Assembly (NCBI RefSeq): GCF_028649655.1
Contig: NZ_JAQSLN010000005.1
Span: forward strand, 287,561 to 351,560
Source: Halobacteriovorax sp. GB3
GTDB taxonomy: Bacteria; Bdellovibrionota; Bacteriovoracia; Bacteriovoracales; Bacteriovoracaceae
Direction: 5' to 3'
DNA length: 64,000 nucleotides
Positions 8,528 to 16,624 of the stretch are shown here, in pieces. Position 1 is the stretch's first letter. Every line of letters starts with the position of its first letter. The notes beneath the pieces are model-generated. The model had not been told where the DNA came from. It did no database searches and saw only the letters and a list, made by a program, of their open reading frames with translations. The position numbers and the translations under genes are program-made.

Positions 8528-9007
8528 CTAGGCAAGTTTAATATCGAACTTTGGTTGAGCACAGTTGTCAAACTTCTTAGGAAACGAGAAATGCTTTTTG
8601 AGTACTTGAAAATATGGAAGTTCTTTTAAAGGTAAAACAACAAAACTTCTTTCAAAGAGTCTTGGGTGAGGAGTTGTTAGTACCTCTGTATTAATTTTGT
8701 CTAAACCGTAGAAGAGAATATCGATATCAATGAGTCTAGGCCCTTTATCAATATCACGAGTTCGTCCTAGAGATTTTTCGATCTTTAGTAAGTGCGCCAT
8801 AATATCTTCTGGCTTTCTATTGCGTGGAAGTTCACACTCTATAACCATATTATAAAAATCAGGTTGATCACAATAATCTACTGCTTCAGATTCATATACT
8901 TTGCTAAGAGCAATGATAGGATACGAAAGATGGATAAGCTTAAGTGCTTCAATGAGATTATTTTCGCGGTCAGCTAAATTTGTTCCCAGTGCTAAAACTA
9001 ATGACAT
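8528..9007 (-). CDS. folK: HPPK, 2-amino-4-hydroxy-6-hydroxymethyldihydropteridine pyrophosphokinase
   Basis: The 159-residue protein has the N-terminal LGTNLADRENNL and the signature RTRDIDKGPRLIDIDILFYG (about 101-120), whose Asp residues bind magnesium and ATP. It pyrophosphorylates the pterin in folate synthesis. Its ATG overlaps the stop of the small lipoprotein gene (TAATG), showing translational coupling. The other one-carbon genes in this window, folD and gcvT/gcvH, are 45 kb away. Confidence 0.95.
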   Translation of the reverse strand: MSLVLALGTNLADRENNLIEALKLIHLSYPIIALSKVYESEAVDYCDQPDFYNMVIECELPRNRKPEDIMAHLLKIEKSLGRTRDIDKGPRLIDIDILFYGLDKINTEVLTTPHPRLFERSFVVLPLKELPYFQVLKKHFSFPKKFDNCAQPKFDIKLA

Positions 9008-9222
9008 TAATCTTCCTTCTTAATAGAGGACTGATCATCACTATCATTTTCATCTAAAGTATCAGAATTTCCTGTTTCTACTTTTGGAATGACATATTGG
9101 TATTCTGCCGATGGAAGAACGCGACCTGATTTATATCTAGGAGGAGACTTCACACCGCAACCAAGAAGTAGAGAAGAAAGAAGAATAAGTGTGAGCTTAA
9201 AACTCAAGGCTGAATCCAACAT
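9007..9222 (-). CDS. Small lipoprotein, LptM/YifL-like
   Basis: I place the start at 9222, giving a 71-residue product; the frame stays open up to 9270, but that would extend deep into the upstream gene. The product begins with a signal peptide and lipobox LLLGC, and then CGVKSPPRYKSGRV resembles the short tail of LptM-type lipoproteins, which assist LptD maturation in E. coli. The remainder is acidic and disordered. It overlaps the outer-membrane protein gene by 26 bases and folK by one. A TTG at 9207 is an alternative start. The LptM match is by eye. Confidence 0.6.
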   Translation of the reverse strand: MLDSALSFKLTLILLSSLLLGCGVKSPPRYKSGRVLPSAEYQYVIPKVETGNSDTLDENDSDDQSSIKKED

Positions 9223-10165
9223 TAAGGATATCATTACCAAAATCCGCACGTAAAAACCAGCCTGGAACAAGCCTTTTTAGAACAGTGACACCAAAAACAA
9301 CCTGCTTCTTTTGGATTTCACTTACGAGATTGAGCTCATTTTGGAGTTCAGTATCTGTTTTTGGATCGTCGGGATCTTGTACACCTGCACCAGGGCTATC
9401 TGCGTTTACAATTTGAAACCCAAGATAAGGTTGGAAATAAGTAAACATTGGTCCTGCAAAAGTGTACTTTGCTCTCAGAGTATAAGTTGTAATTTTTGTA
9501 CCAAGTCCGTCATCAGGAAAGTCCTGAAGAACACCCTCTCCATAGAGCGCTTCACCCCAAATATTGTCATCGAATTGATAGGCCCACGTCGCATTGAAGA
9601 GATTCGTTCTACTTGTGTTTTTGTCTTTGTCTAAAGTAGAGAGAAACCCTAGGTTTGCAGAAATGATATTATCTGTTTTGATGGCCCTATTTTTATTATC
9701 CTCGATCTCTAAATTGTCATCGAGAAGTTCTGTACTATAAAGATCTTCTTCACTGTTGATAAGAGTCGCTTCTTCCTCTTTCTCTTTCTTTTTAACTTTA
9801 AAAAAACTGTCATCACCACGTATCACTTTAACTTCGGTGCCAAGTCTTAACTCTTTGAAGAGTTCCATCGAATAAATTTTTAAGATTTTAATACCAGAGA
9901 CATCGGATGTATCTTTTGCTACTAGAGCACGCGTTACAAGCTTATTAGAGTGAACGAGAGAAATGAAATCACCTTTTTGAAAAGATTGATTTGAATTCGT
10001 TAATATAATGATGCGTCCAGATGTTGATATCTTTGTAATCTTCTCTGTTGGAAGATCTGATGCGAATGAATCGAGACTTCCCTGATCCTCAAATTCATCA
10101 ACGAATGATTGAGCAAATGAAAAGTTGATTAAAAAAGTCAATATTAAGAGAGTTATAACTTTCAT
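9197..10165 (-). CDS. Probable outer-membrane beta-barrel protein
   Basis: The 322-residue protein has a signal peptide (about 1-19, ending FAQS). A small beta-rich periplasmic domain (about 40-115) is followed by an acidic linker. From about 168 onward alternating polar/hydrophobic strands occur (ATWAYQFDDNIWGEALYG, TTYTLRAKYTF), ending in F, the usual C-terminal signal for barrel assembly. No specific family was recognised. It heads a unit with the small lipoprotein and folK, judging by overlapping genes. Confidence 0.7.
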   Translation of the reverse strand: MKVITLLILTFLINFSFAQSFVDEFEDQGSLDSFASDLPTEKITKISTSGRIIILTNSNQSFQKGDFISLVHSNKLVTRALVAKDTSDVSGIKILKIYSMELFKELRLGTEVKVIRGDDSFFKVKKKEKEEEATLINSEEDLYSTELLDDNLEIEDNKNRAIKTDNIISANLGFLSTLDKDKNTSRTNLFNATWAYQFDDNIWGEALYGEGVLQDFPDDGLGTKITTYTLRAKYTFAGPMFTYFQPYLGFQIVNADSPGAGVQDPDDPKTDTELQNELNLVSEIQKKQVVFGVTVLKRLVPGWFLRADFGNDILNVGFSLEF

Positions 10166-10297
10166 CGTTATATTGTAAATGACTAGGAAAATATCGTCTA
10201 TGCGGACGAAGTTTCTCTAATAATTTGAAAAAAAACTAAATAAAGATTTTTATGCGCCGAGTGGGTAATTGAGTATGACCAAAGAAGGGAGCATCTT

Positions 10298-10945
10298 ATG
10301 AAATTAAAGAATATACTACTCGTTTTATCAGTTTTTTCACTGGTAGCTTGTTCGTCTAACAGCGAAAAGAAAGAAGTCGCTGAGACGAATGTTGAAACAT
10401 TAGAAGATCAATTACTTGAAGAAGATGCGGACTTTATAGTTGATGCAGATGATTCAGCCCTTTTAGAAGAGGCAAAGACTGACCAACCGCTAATGGCAGA
10501 ACAAGAAAAAGTAGAAGAAACGAATCCAATCATGGCAGAAGCAACTATGGCGCCATCGATTATGGAGCAAGCAGAATATACAGTTCAAAAAGGTGACACT
10601 TTAATGTTAATTGCTTTCAAAGTTTGGGGTGATTATGAGAAGTGGAGAGAGCTATCTCAAGCTAACGGTGGAATTCAAGAGAAGAATTTAAAGCCAGGAA
10701 CTGTTCTTAGATATGCACCAAATGGTTTTGCTTGGAATCCACAAGGACTACCTCACTTAATTAAGACAGGTGAGACTCTTGGAACTATTTCTGTTGATAA
10801 ATATGGAACAGATAGAAAGTGGAGAGATATCTGGGACAATAATAAGCCAATGATTAAAGATCCAAATTTGATTTTTGCTGGTTTCACGCTGTATTATATC
10901 CCTAGCGATAATAGAGATTTGGCATCAGAGCCTGAAGCACTATAA
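10298..10945 (+). CDS. LysM-domain lipoprotein
   Basis: The 215-residue protein has a lipoprotein signal with lipobox LVACS (Cys18). An acidic linker covers about 20-95. Two LysM-like modules follow: YTVQKGDTLMLIAFKVWGD (from about 98) and HLIKTGETLGTISVDKYG (from about 152). LysM modules bind peptidoglycan GlcNAc, so the protein probably anchors an envelope component to the wall. The start is preceded by AAGGGAG. A terminator hairpin lies 26 bases after its stop, inside the next gene, and would limit downstream expression. Confidence 0.9.
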   Translation: MKLKNILLVLSVFSLVACSSNSEKKEVAETNVETLEDQLLEEDADFIVDADDSALLEEAKTDQPLMAEQEKVEETNPIMAEATMAPSIMEQAEYTVQKGDTLMLIAFKVWGDYEKWRELSQANGGIQEKNLKPGTVLRYAPNGFAWNPQGLPHLIKTGETLGTISVDKYGTDRKWRDIWDNNKPMIKDPNLIFAGFTLYYIPSDNRDLASEPEAL

Positions 10946-10956
10946 GAAGTATTTAT

Positions 10957-11742
10957 ATGTTGAAAATATCTGGCCCTCTAACGAGGGCCTTTTTTATTTG
11001 TATTGTTCTATTAATAACAGGTTGCTCGACTAATAGGAGTAAGCCGGAATGGAATTTTGAAGTTAATAAATCTGCAAAGGGTGACTATGGCGATCATTTT
11101 GAAAGTATCGGCCAAAGTTTTTTAAAAACTCCTGGTACGAGAGTTATTAATCTTACATGGTCATCGAAAAACTATCTGAAAGATATTTACGATAGAATCG
11201 TAAAAAACAATGAACTTCTTCTAGCAAATGCTCCAAGACCAACATTTAATATCATTAAATCTGATACGCCTTTTTACTTTTCCTTACCTAAGGGACATTT
11301 CTTTTTTAGCTCTGGCTTGATTACGAAGTATCTTAGAAATGAACAGCTCCTTGTGGCCATGATGTCAGCAGAGATCTTTAGAAGTGTTAATTCAATTTAT
11401 GAGAAAAACGTCGTAGTTCCTGTTGGGTATATGACCTTAGAACACATCTTATCGATTCTAAAAATATCGTTGAAATTAAAATCTGAAGTAAATAAGAATT
11501 CATATATTCTATTAAGAAGAGCTGGATATGATCCATCGGCATATTTAGTTTGGCTACAAACACAAAATAAAAACATGCTCGACTTTGCTCTTCAACACGG
11601 TACTTCGAGAAGAATGTCAAAAGAAGAGTATTTATTCAAAAATTATATCGCATCTAAGAAAGACCGATTTGAAGGTATCGAAGAGAAGAACTCAAGTCGA
11701 AGTTTTTATAGATTCCTAAATAACATCAAGGGTAGAAGATGA
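10957..11742 (+). CDS. M48-like lipoprotein with degenerate active site
   Basis: The 261-residue protein has a lipoprotein signal (lipobox ITGC, Cys23). Residues 103-142 follow the M48 peptidase pattern: PFYFSLPKGHFFFSSGLI, then RNEQLLVAMMSAEIFRS. The zinc motif HExxH reads AEIFR at 138-142, so both His ligands are lost. The later segment LLRRAGYDPSAYLVWL matches the BepA-type M48 motif after the active site. A non-catalytic chaperone or scaffold role in the periplasm is an inference. It overlaps amgK by 4 bases. An intrinsic terminator hairpin lies within codons 6-14. Confidence 0.75.
   Translation: MLKISGPLTRAFFICIVLLITGCSTNRSKPEWNFEVNKSAKGDYGDHFESIGQSFLKTPGTRVINLTWSSKNYLKDIYDRIVKNNELLLANAPRPTFNIIKSDTPFYFSLPKGHFFFSSGLITKYLRNEQLLVAMMSAEIFRSVNSIYEKNVVVPVGYMTLEHILSILKISLKLKSEVNKNSYILLRRAGYDPSAYLVWLQTQNKNMLDFALQHGTSRRMSKEEYLFKNYIASKKDRFEGIEEKNSSRSFYRFLNNIKGRR
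10972..10996 (+). terminator. Intrinsic terminator/attenuator inside the start of the M48-like gene
   Basis: GGCCCTC (10972-10978) pairs perfectly with GAGGGCC (10983-10989) across a 4-base loop and is followed by six T. It lies 26 bases after the LysM gene stop but 15 bases inside the next reading frame, so translation of that frame would be expected to disrupt it. Confidence 0.7.
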
Positions 11743-12740
11743 AATTAGAGCAATCTGAAAGGTTATTTGTCGAAGAGCTCTTTGAGCAGTCAGTGAAAAA
11801 GAAGGGCGATCTTGGTGAACTGAAGGATGTTATTCGTCTTACTGGTGATGCGTCGACAAGACGTTATTATCGAATTGAAACATCGAAAAAGTCATATGTG
11901 ATCTGTATCGATGGCCCAAGTGATAAAGACTGTGACTTCGATCAAATGCAATGTCTCTTAGAAGAGCATGGCGTTCGAGTTCCGATGATTCATGATAAAA
12001 GAAATGAATTTGGATATCTATTAGAAGAAGACCTAGGTGATGTAACCTTATTGTCAAAGCTCGCTGGGATCGACAAGGAAGAAGAATTTGTACTTTATAA
12101 GAAAGCGATCGAAGAACTAGTTAAGATTCATTCTATCGATATTGAACTAAACGCTCCTTTTCGCGAAAGGTATTTCGACTTTGATAAACTAAATCAAGAA
12201 ACAAATATGACTCATAATTATTTTGTTCTGCAATATTTAAAAAATACGAACGAACAAGATCAAGTTACGGTTAAAGAAGAGTTTGAAAAAATAAACTCAT
12301 ATTTAGAGCAAGGAAAGCAAGTCGTCTGCCATCGAGATTATCATAGCCGAAATTTAATGCTCAAAGGCAATGAAATGATCGTTATTGACTTTCAAGACGC
12401 ACGAATTGGATTGCCACAATATGATTTAGTCTCCTTATTAGAAGACTGTTACTACAAGATTAATGAAGATAATAAAGCGAAATTAATTCGCTTATACATC
12501 GATAGAATGAATTTTTCTGAAGATGACTTAGAAGAGTTTTATAGGGCCTATGATTATTCTGCGCTCCAGAGAATTTACAAAGCAATTGGTAGTTTCTGTT
12601 ATATTAACTTTGAAAGAAAAGATAGTCGATATTTAAAATATGTCGGCTATAGCTTCGAAGGAATGAAAACAATATTACAACGAAGACCTGAGCTTAATGA
12701 TCTCTATATAAGTTTATCTAAAATATATTATGAAAGTTAA
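11739..12740 (+). CDS. amgK: AmgK-like N-acetylmuramate/N-acetylglucosamine kinase
   Basis: The 333-residue aminoglycoside-phosphotransferase-fold protein starts with the AmgK-like glycine-rich region RLTGDASTRRYYRIE (about 34-48). It has the catalytic loop VCHRDYHSRNLML and the metal motif VIDFQDARIG (about 200-230). AmgK phosphorylates the anomeric carbon of MurNAc or GlcNAc salvaged from cell wall. The next gene is a MurU-like uridylyltransferase that overlaps it by 11 bases, the same order as in Pseudomonas, which strengthens the assignment over a generic phosphotransferase. Confidence 0.85.
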   Translation: MKLEQSERLFVEELFEQSVKKKGDLGELKDVIRLTGDASTRRYYRIETSKKSYVICIDGPSDKDCDFDQMQCLLEEHGVRVPMIHDKRNEFGYLLEEDLGDVTLLSKLAGIDKEEEFVLYKKAIEELVKIHSIDIELNAPFRERYFDFDKLNQETNMTHNYFVLQYLKNTNEQDQVTVKEEFEKINSYLEQGKQVVCHRDYHSRNLMLKGNEMIVIDFQDARIGLPQYDLVSLLEDCYYKINEDNKAKLIRLYIDRMNFSEDDLEEFYRAYDYSALQRIYKAIGSFCYINFERKDSRYLKYVGYSFEGMKTILQRRPELNDLYISLSKIYYES

Positions 12741-13521
12741 ATCAGCTCTTATCTTATCAGCAGGATTTGGAACAAGAATGGGGAAGATTGGAAAATCTCT
12801 GCCTAAACCTTTATGGCCATTCAATGGAACAACTCTGTTAGCTGAGCAAATTCAATTTGTAAGATCACTTGGAATAGAAGACATTTATGTCAATGTCCAC
12901 CATCAAGCAGAAGATGTTATTAGTTACGTTGAACGATTTTTTCCTTCTGTTCACATTCTTCATGAAAAGGAAATTCTAGGATCTGGGGGAGCGATACATA
13001 ACGTCGCCCATAAACTGTCTTATTGTGGTAGCTTACTTACGATAAATAGTGATGTACTCATTAGTATGAATCACGACGAATGGAAAGAGTTCTTCTTACC
13101 ATTAATGGGATGCTCTCGTTTACTGGCCTTACCTGTGAAAGAAATAGGATATAATGAATTCATATTGAATAAGTCTCTGTTGTCTAAAATCGAAAAGTCG
13201 ACGAAAGAAAATTATTATACCTATGCAGGTGTAGGAATCATTGACTTAGAGAAGATTGATGAGACTCCTGGAGAAAGTTCATTTTTTCAAACGGTGGCAG
13301 ACTTTAAAAATAAAGAAGTAGAAGTCTATCGTCCTAAAACTTTGTCCTACACTGATTATGGAACGCTGGATCTCTATCTTGCAAATATTGGAAAGATAAA
13401 AATCTCTAGTGAAATAGGATTTTTAAAAATCTTAAAAAAAAATGGAAAGACGAAACTCGAATACTTGAATTATGGATCAAAAACAATAACTCAAGATGAG
13501 ATTAACCCTCTTCCTGAATAA
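12730..13521 (+). CDS. murU: MurU-like N-acetylmuramate-1-phosphate uridylyltransferase
   Basis: The 263-residue nucleotidyltransferase has the signature LSAGFGTRM (about 9-17) and KSLPKPLWPF. EILGSGGAIHN (about 87-97) and the metal-binding Asp in INSDVLIS also match the sugar-1-phosphate nucleotidyltransferase fold. With AmgK it would convert salvaged MurNAc-1-P to UDP-MurNAc, bypassing de novo synthesis and fosfomycin-sensitive MurA. Its 3' end overlaps the convergent ferredoxin gene by 20 bases. Substrate is inferred from pairing with amgK. Confidence 0.85.
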   Translation: MKVKSALILSAGFGTRMGKIGKSLPKPLWPFNGTTLLAEQIQFVRSLGIEDIYVNVHHQAEDVISYVERFFPSVHILHEKEILGSGGAIHNVAHKLSYCGSLLTINSDVLISMNHDEWKEFFLPLMGCSRLLALPVKEIGYNEFILNKSLLSKIEKSTKENYYTYAGVGIIDLEKIDETPGESSFFQTVADFKNKEVEVYRPKTLSYTDYGTLDLYLANIGKIKISSEIGFLKILKKNGKTKLEYLNYGSKTITQDEINPLPE

Positions 13522-13690
13522 GTTTAATACAATCAACAGGACATGCTTCAACGCACAAGTCACAGAGAGTACAACTCCAATTATCAATCGTGTAAACGTT
13601 ATCGTTCACAATGATCGCGTTTTCTGGGCAGACCACATTGCAATTGTCACATTGAATACATCTATTGTTGATTTGTAATTTAGGTAGCAT
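13502..13690 (-). CDS. 2[4Fe-4S] ferredoxin
   Basis: The 62-residue protein has two full cluster motifs, CIQCDNCNVVCP (about 11-22) and CTLCDLCVEACP (about 40-51), as in bacterial dicluster ferredoxins of the YfhL/clostridial type. It is an electron carrier in the cytoplasm; its partner is not evident here. It is a single-gene unit converging on murU. Confidence 0.92.
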   Translation of the reverse strand: MLPKLQINNRCIQCDNCNVVCPENAIIVNDNVYTIDNWSCTLCDLCVEACPVDCIKLIQEEG

Positions 13691-13748
13691 AATATTTAAA
13701 TAATGCCACTGATTAAGATATATGCAATAGAGGGGTTTTTTCCTTAAG

Positions 13749-14456
13749 ATGAAAATTATAAGTAGAAGTGCAGTTGTTCGAAATGTCTTGTTATTTAGCC
13801 TCCTAAGCTTGGGCTACTTGCATATTGTTTATGCTTTTCACGCAGGAAAGAGTGCGGTTTCAATGCCAGATATTATTGCCTTTTTGAAATCAAATTTTCC
13901 ATTGCTTGCTCTTACATTGGCCACAATAGTATCTGTTTTTAAATGTTGGAAACTCTCTACATACATTTATGGTATCTTTACGGTTACAGTCACATTCCAC
14001 AGCTTAACCATTTTCTTCGATTCATTCGATAAAGTAGTACTTGTCTTCAATCTCTTATATGTGCTTGCAGCTTTTTATCTCTATCAACTATTGTATTTAG
14101 AATTCTCTGAAGCAATTTATAATCCTAAATTTAATGGGCGAGATTTGGATAAAAGAAAAGTCATCGATGGAATTGTTCTCAATTTTGGCGACGAAAATAT
14201 AGAAGGTTTTATTACTCATCTCGATAAAACCAGCTTCTTTTTTAGGGCCTATGAAAAGAAAATTGGAATAAGAGGTAAAGCAAAGTTTTCTTTAAATTAT
14301 CTGAGTAAAGAGTTCAACATTAGTGGAAAAGTTATGACTCAATTTCATGATGGTTACGGAATTAAAGTTATTGATAGTGAAAATAGTGCCGAAGGTGACC
14401 TAAGTTGGCGAGAGCTTTATGATATTCTTATAGATAGAGGTCTCTATTCAATTTAA
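13749..14456 (+). CDS. Multi-pass membrane protein with PilZ-like C-terminal domain
   Basis: The 235-residue protein has about four hydrophobic segments (about 10-30, 48-68, 70-90 and 95-118). A soluble C-terminal domain of about 110 residues follows; it is beta-rich with segments such as GFITHLDKTSFFFRA and NISGKVMTQFHDGYGIKV. The strand pattern suggests a PilZ fold, but the RxxxR c-di-GMP motif is absent, so ligand binding is doubtful. It is followed within 14 bases by a lipoprotein gene. Confidence 0.5.
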   Translation: MKIISRSAVVRNVLLFSLLSLGYLHIVYAFHAGKSAVSMPDIIAFLKSNFPLLALTLATIVSVFKCWKLSTYIYGIFTVTVTFHSLTIFFDSFDKVVLVFNLLYVLAAFYLYQLLYLEFSEAIYNPKFNGRDLDKRKVIDGIVLNFGDENIEGFITHLDKTSFFFRAYEKKIGIRGKAKFSLNYLSKEFNISGKVMTQFHDGYGIKVIDSENSAEGDLSWRELYDILIDRGLYSI

Positions 14457-14470
14457 ACATTGGATTTTTA

Positions 14471-14950
14471 ATGAAGGTTAACTTTTTACTTTTTACTATT
14501 GCAGCACTTTTTATTTCTTGTAGTAAGGATTTAGGTCCTGAAGAAACGCTAAGGGAATTTATTAATTATAGATTCAATACTGGTCAATCTAAAAGTAAGG
14601 TTCTCTCTTATCTAGAAGAGACAATTAAAGAAGAAACAGAGCAATTCCTATTTATTAATAAACAAGAGTTAACAGCTGAAGAAATTGAGAAAAAGAATAA
14701 AGAAATAGAATTATTCTTAAATCCAGAAGGTTATAAGAAAAGAGACTTCAAAATTTTACACAAAAACTGCAACGAAACTCGTTGCTTCATTACATACTCA
14801 CTGGCCTATACACAAGGTGGAAGTGAGAATGATTCTCTTACAGAAGTTAAGAAAATAGCCGAGATTAAAGTCTTTGATAAAGAATGGAAGATTGTTGATA
14901 TCACGAATGTAAAAACATATATCGAAGGTAAAAAAACAATCTCTAACTAG
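14471..14950 (+). CDS. Lipoprotein of unknown function
   Basis: The 159-residue protein has a signal peptide with lipobox FISC (Cys17). The mature part begins with helices (PEETLREFINYRF). It ends in a strand-rich part with a CNETRC pair (about 99-104) and DKEWKIVDITNVKTY. The overall shape is like small NTF2-like or DUF4878-type lipoproteins, but I do not claim a family. It probably shares a transcript with the upstream membrane protein and the downstream gene. Confidence 0.6.
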   Translation: MKVNFLLFTIAALFISCSKDLGPEETLREFINYRFNTGQSKSKVLSYLEETIKEETEQFLFINKQELTAEEIEKKNKEIELFLNPEGYKKRDFKILHKNCNETRCFITYSLAYTQGGSENDSLTEVKKIAEIKVFDKEWKIVDITNVKTYIEGKKTISN

Positions 14951-14985
14951 GTAAAGTTTTCCGCCCTAAGTCCGAAAAGCTTAGT

Positions 14986-15501
14986 ATGAGCGTGAAAACG
15001 AACGAAGAACATTTAATTAGCCAGCTTTTAAACGAAACTTACGGACTTGTTGAAAAAGTAGGTCCTGTCGAGCTTTCATCACTTCCAGATTACTTTGAGA
15101 AACGTAATCGTCAAATCAACTTTGATGACAAGAGTTTTTTAATTAATCACCTTCTTTTAAGTAATATTGATTGTGAAAAGATCTCTCTTTCTAAGGCAAG
15201 CGACTTCTTTCACATCCCAATGAATGGAAAAGACCTACACGCACCTAGAAATTGGGGTGTTTTTCACGAAATAACCTTGGCCATGAAAAGCAATGAGAAT
15301 AAATTATTTCGACTAAAAGACTGGGATGAAACGTTCTATTCTGTTTTAATGAATTCATATCAGTTGAATAAAGAACCTATTTTCTTCGTAGAGAATAATG
15401 AAGTTTACTTTATTCTTATTGAAGATGGTGATACGACGTTGGTTCGTGAAATAGAAAATATACTAATGAATGAAAATGAGCTTTTAAAAACAGCGGCATA
15501 A
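14986..15501 (+). CDS. Unknown cytoplasmic protein
   Basis: The 171-residue protein has no signal peptide, membrane segment or motif that I recognise. The N terminus is helical (EEHLISQLLNETYGLVEKV). The middle contains FHIPMNGKDLHAPRNWGVFHEI, and the C-terminal half ends in alternating strands (PIFFVENNEVYFILIEDGD). It is last in the unit and is followed immediately by a bidirectional terminator. Confidence 0.6.
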   Translation: MSVKTNEEHLISQLLNETYGLVEKVGPVELSSLPDYFEKRNRQINFDDKSFLINHLLLSNIDCEKISLSKASDFFHIPMNGKDLHAPRNWGVFHEITLAMKSNENKLFRLKDWDETFYSVLMNSYQLNKEPIFFVENNEVYFILIEDGDTTLVREIENILMNENELLKTAA

Positions 15502-15502
15502 A

Positions 15503-15530
15503 AAAAGGCTCCTTTCGGAGCCTTTCTTAT
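15503..15530. terminator. Bidirectional intrinsic terminator
   Basis: AGGCTCC (15506-15512) pairs with GGAGCCT (15517-15523) over a TTTC loop, with an A-run before and a T-rich tail after, between the convergent unknown gene and the endonuclease IV-like gene. Confidence 0.85.
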
Positions 15531-16370
15531 TTATAGTGACATGTAATAGTCTTTAATCATGAGAGCATCGTCTTCGAGGTTAGGGCTGTTACAGATAACA
15601 TATCCTCTACAATCGTACTCTTTAAGAACTTTAAAAAGTCCTCTCCAGTTGAAGTCAGATTGCTCAAGGTTAAGATGCTTTAGATCACCTTTAGAGTTTG
15701 AGCTAATTCCTGAAATATGGATGTGCATATTTTCGAGAGCTTCTGGAGTGAGTTCTTCTTTCAATTTATCAAGTACAAGTCTGAACTCTTCTTCAGTATT
15801 GTACTCACCAGTTCTTGCGTAAAGGTGAGAAAAATCCATACAAGGACGACATGAGGAAACATTCTTTGTTAAAGAGATTAGTTCTTCAAGAGATCCAAAT
15901 TGAGATGTCTTACCTGTAAGTTCTGGACGTAGTTCGATTTCGATATCAAGACGACTAAGTCTTTCTTCGATAACGTTCATACTTTTTTCAACGAGATCAA
16001 ATACGTCATATGGCGAATCTTTCATATAGAAAGCCGCGTGAAAAGTCATAGATTCAGCACCGCAAAGATCAGAAATCTTAGCTGTCTGAATAATTCTTTC
16101 TACAGATGAATCGATTTTATCTTGCTCTCTAGCATTTAGGTTAATGTAATAAGGACCGTGTGAAGTAAGTGGAACACCTAATTCATATGAAACTTTACGT
16201 AAACCAGAGGAAACTTCTTCTTTCATTCGCACGCCATGCGCGAATTCTAATTGCATGCAGTCTAATCCTAATTCATGGATTCTTCTAACACCATCAATTG
16301 GATTATTTTTTTTGGAAGTTGAGTTAGGAACTCCCGCAGTACCAAATAGTAGACGTTCTATTTGCATCAA
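15531..16370 (-). CDS. nfo: Endonuclease IV (AP endonuclease family 2) homologue lacking one metal ligand
   Basis: The 279-residue TIM-barrel protein is of the shorter archaeal-style Nfo group: FGTAGVP start, SHGPYYINL, FHAAFY, RPELTGKTSQFGS, CMDFSHLYARTG, HIHISG, and KGDLKHLNL. Most trinuclear zinc ligands of endonuclease IV have a counterpart. At the final motif, however, related proteins read ICESPNLE and this one reads ICNSPNLE, with Asn261 replacing the metal-binding Glu. It may still nick abasic sites with altered metal use, or act as a sugar isomerase-like relative. It is a single gene. Confidence 0.8.
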   Translation of the reverse strand: MMQIERLLFGTAGVPNSTSKKNNPIDGVRRIHELGLDCMQLEFAHGVRMKEEVSSGLRKVSYELGVPLTSHGPYYINLNAREQDKIDSSVERIIQTAKISDLCGAESMTFHAAFYMKDSPYDVFDLVEKSMNVIEERLSRLDIEIELRPELTGKTSQFGSLEELISLTKNVSSCRPCMDFSHLYARTGEYNTEEEFRLVLDKLKEELTPEALENMHIHISGISSNSKGDLKHLNLEQSDFNWRGLFKVLKEYDCRGYVICNSPNLEDDALMIKDYYMSL

Positions 16371-16624
16371 TTCCCCCGATTAATAAGTTTGAAAGGCAGA
16401 AAACTATCGCTGTCATATCACATATTGGAATTTCGCTGTAGGCGCACTGTGGCAAACCTATTGATTACAATATGTTATGTGACTAGTTTTACGAATCCCG
16501 CCCCTCGTTGACTAAACGCATAACTTATAGCCGTATTAAAAATTCTTGTCTATAATCAAGCTTTGAGAATTGTAAGAATGACAAAAGATTGTAAAAAAGG
16601 AAAAGCCTTATTAAGTTAATTTTA
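16371..16624. other. Intergenic region between divergent genes
   Basis: This 254-base stretch should hold the promoters of the endonuclease IV-like gene and of the M48-like/CHASE2/sigma-54 activator array. A TATAAT is present at 16551-16556, and TTGACT at 16508-16513 is too far away to pair with it ideally. No hairpin, riboswitch or open frame was recognised. Confidence 0.4.
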
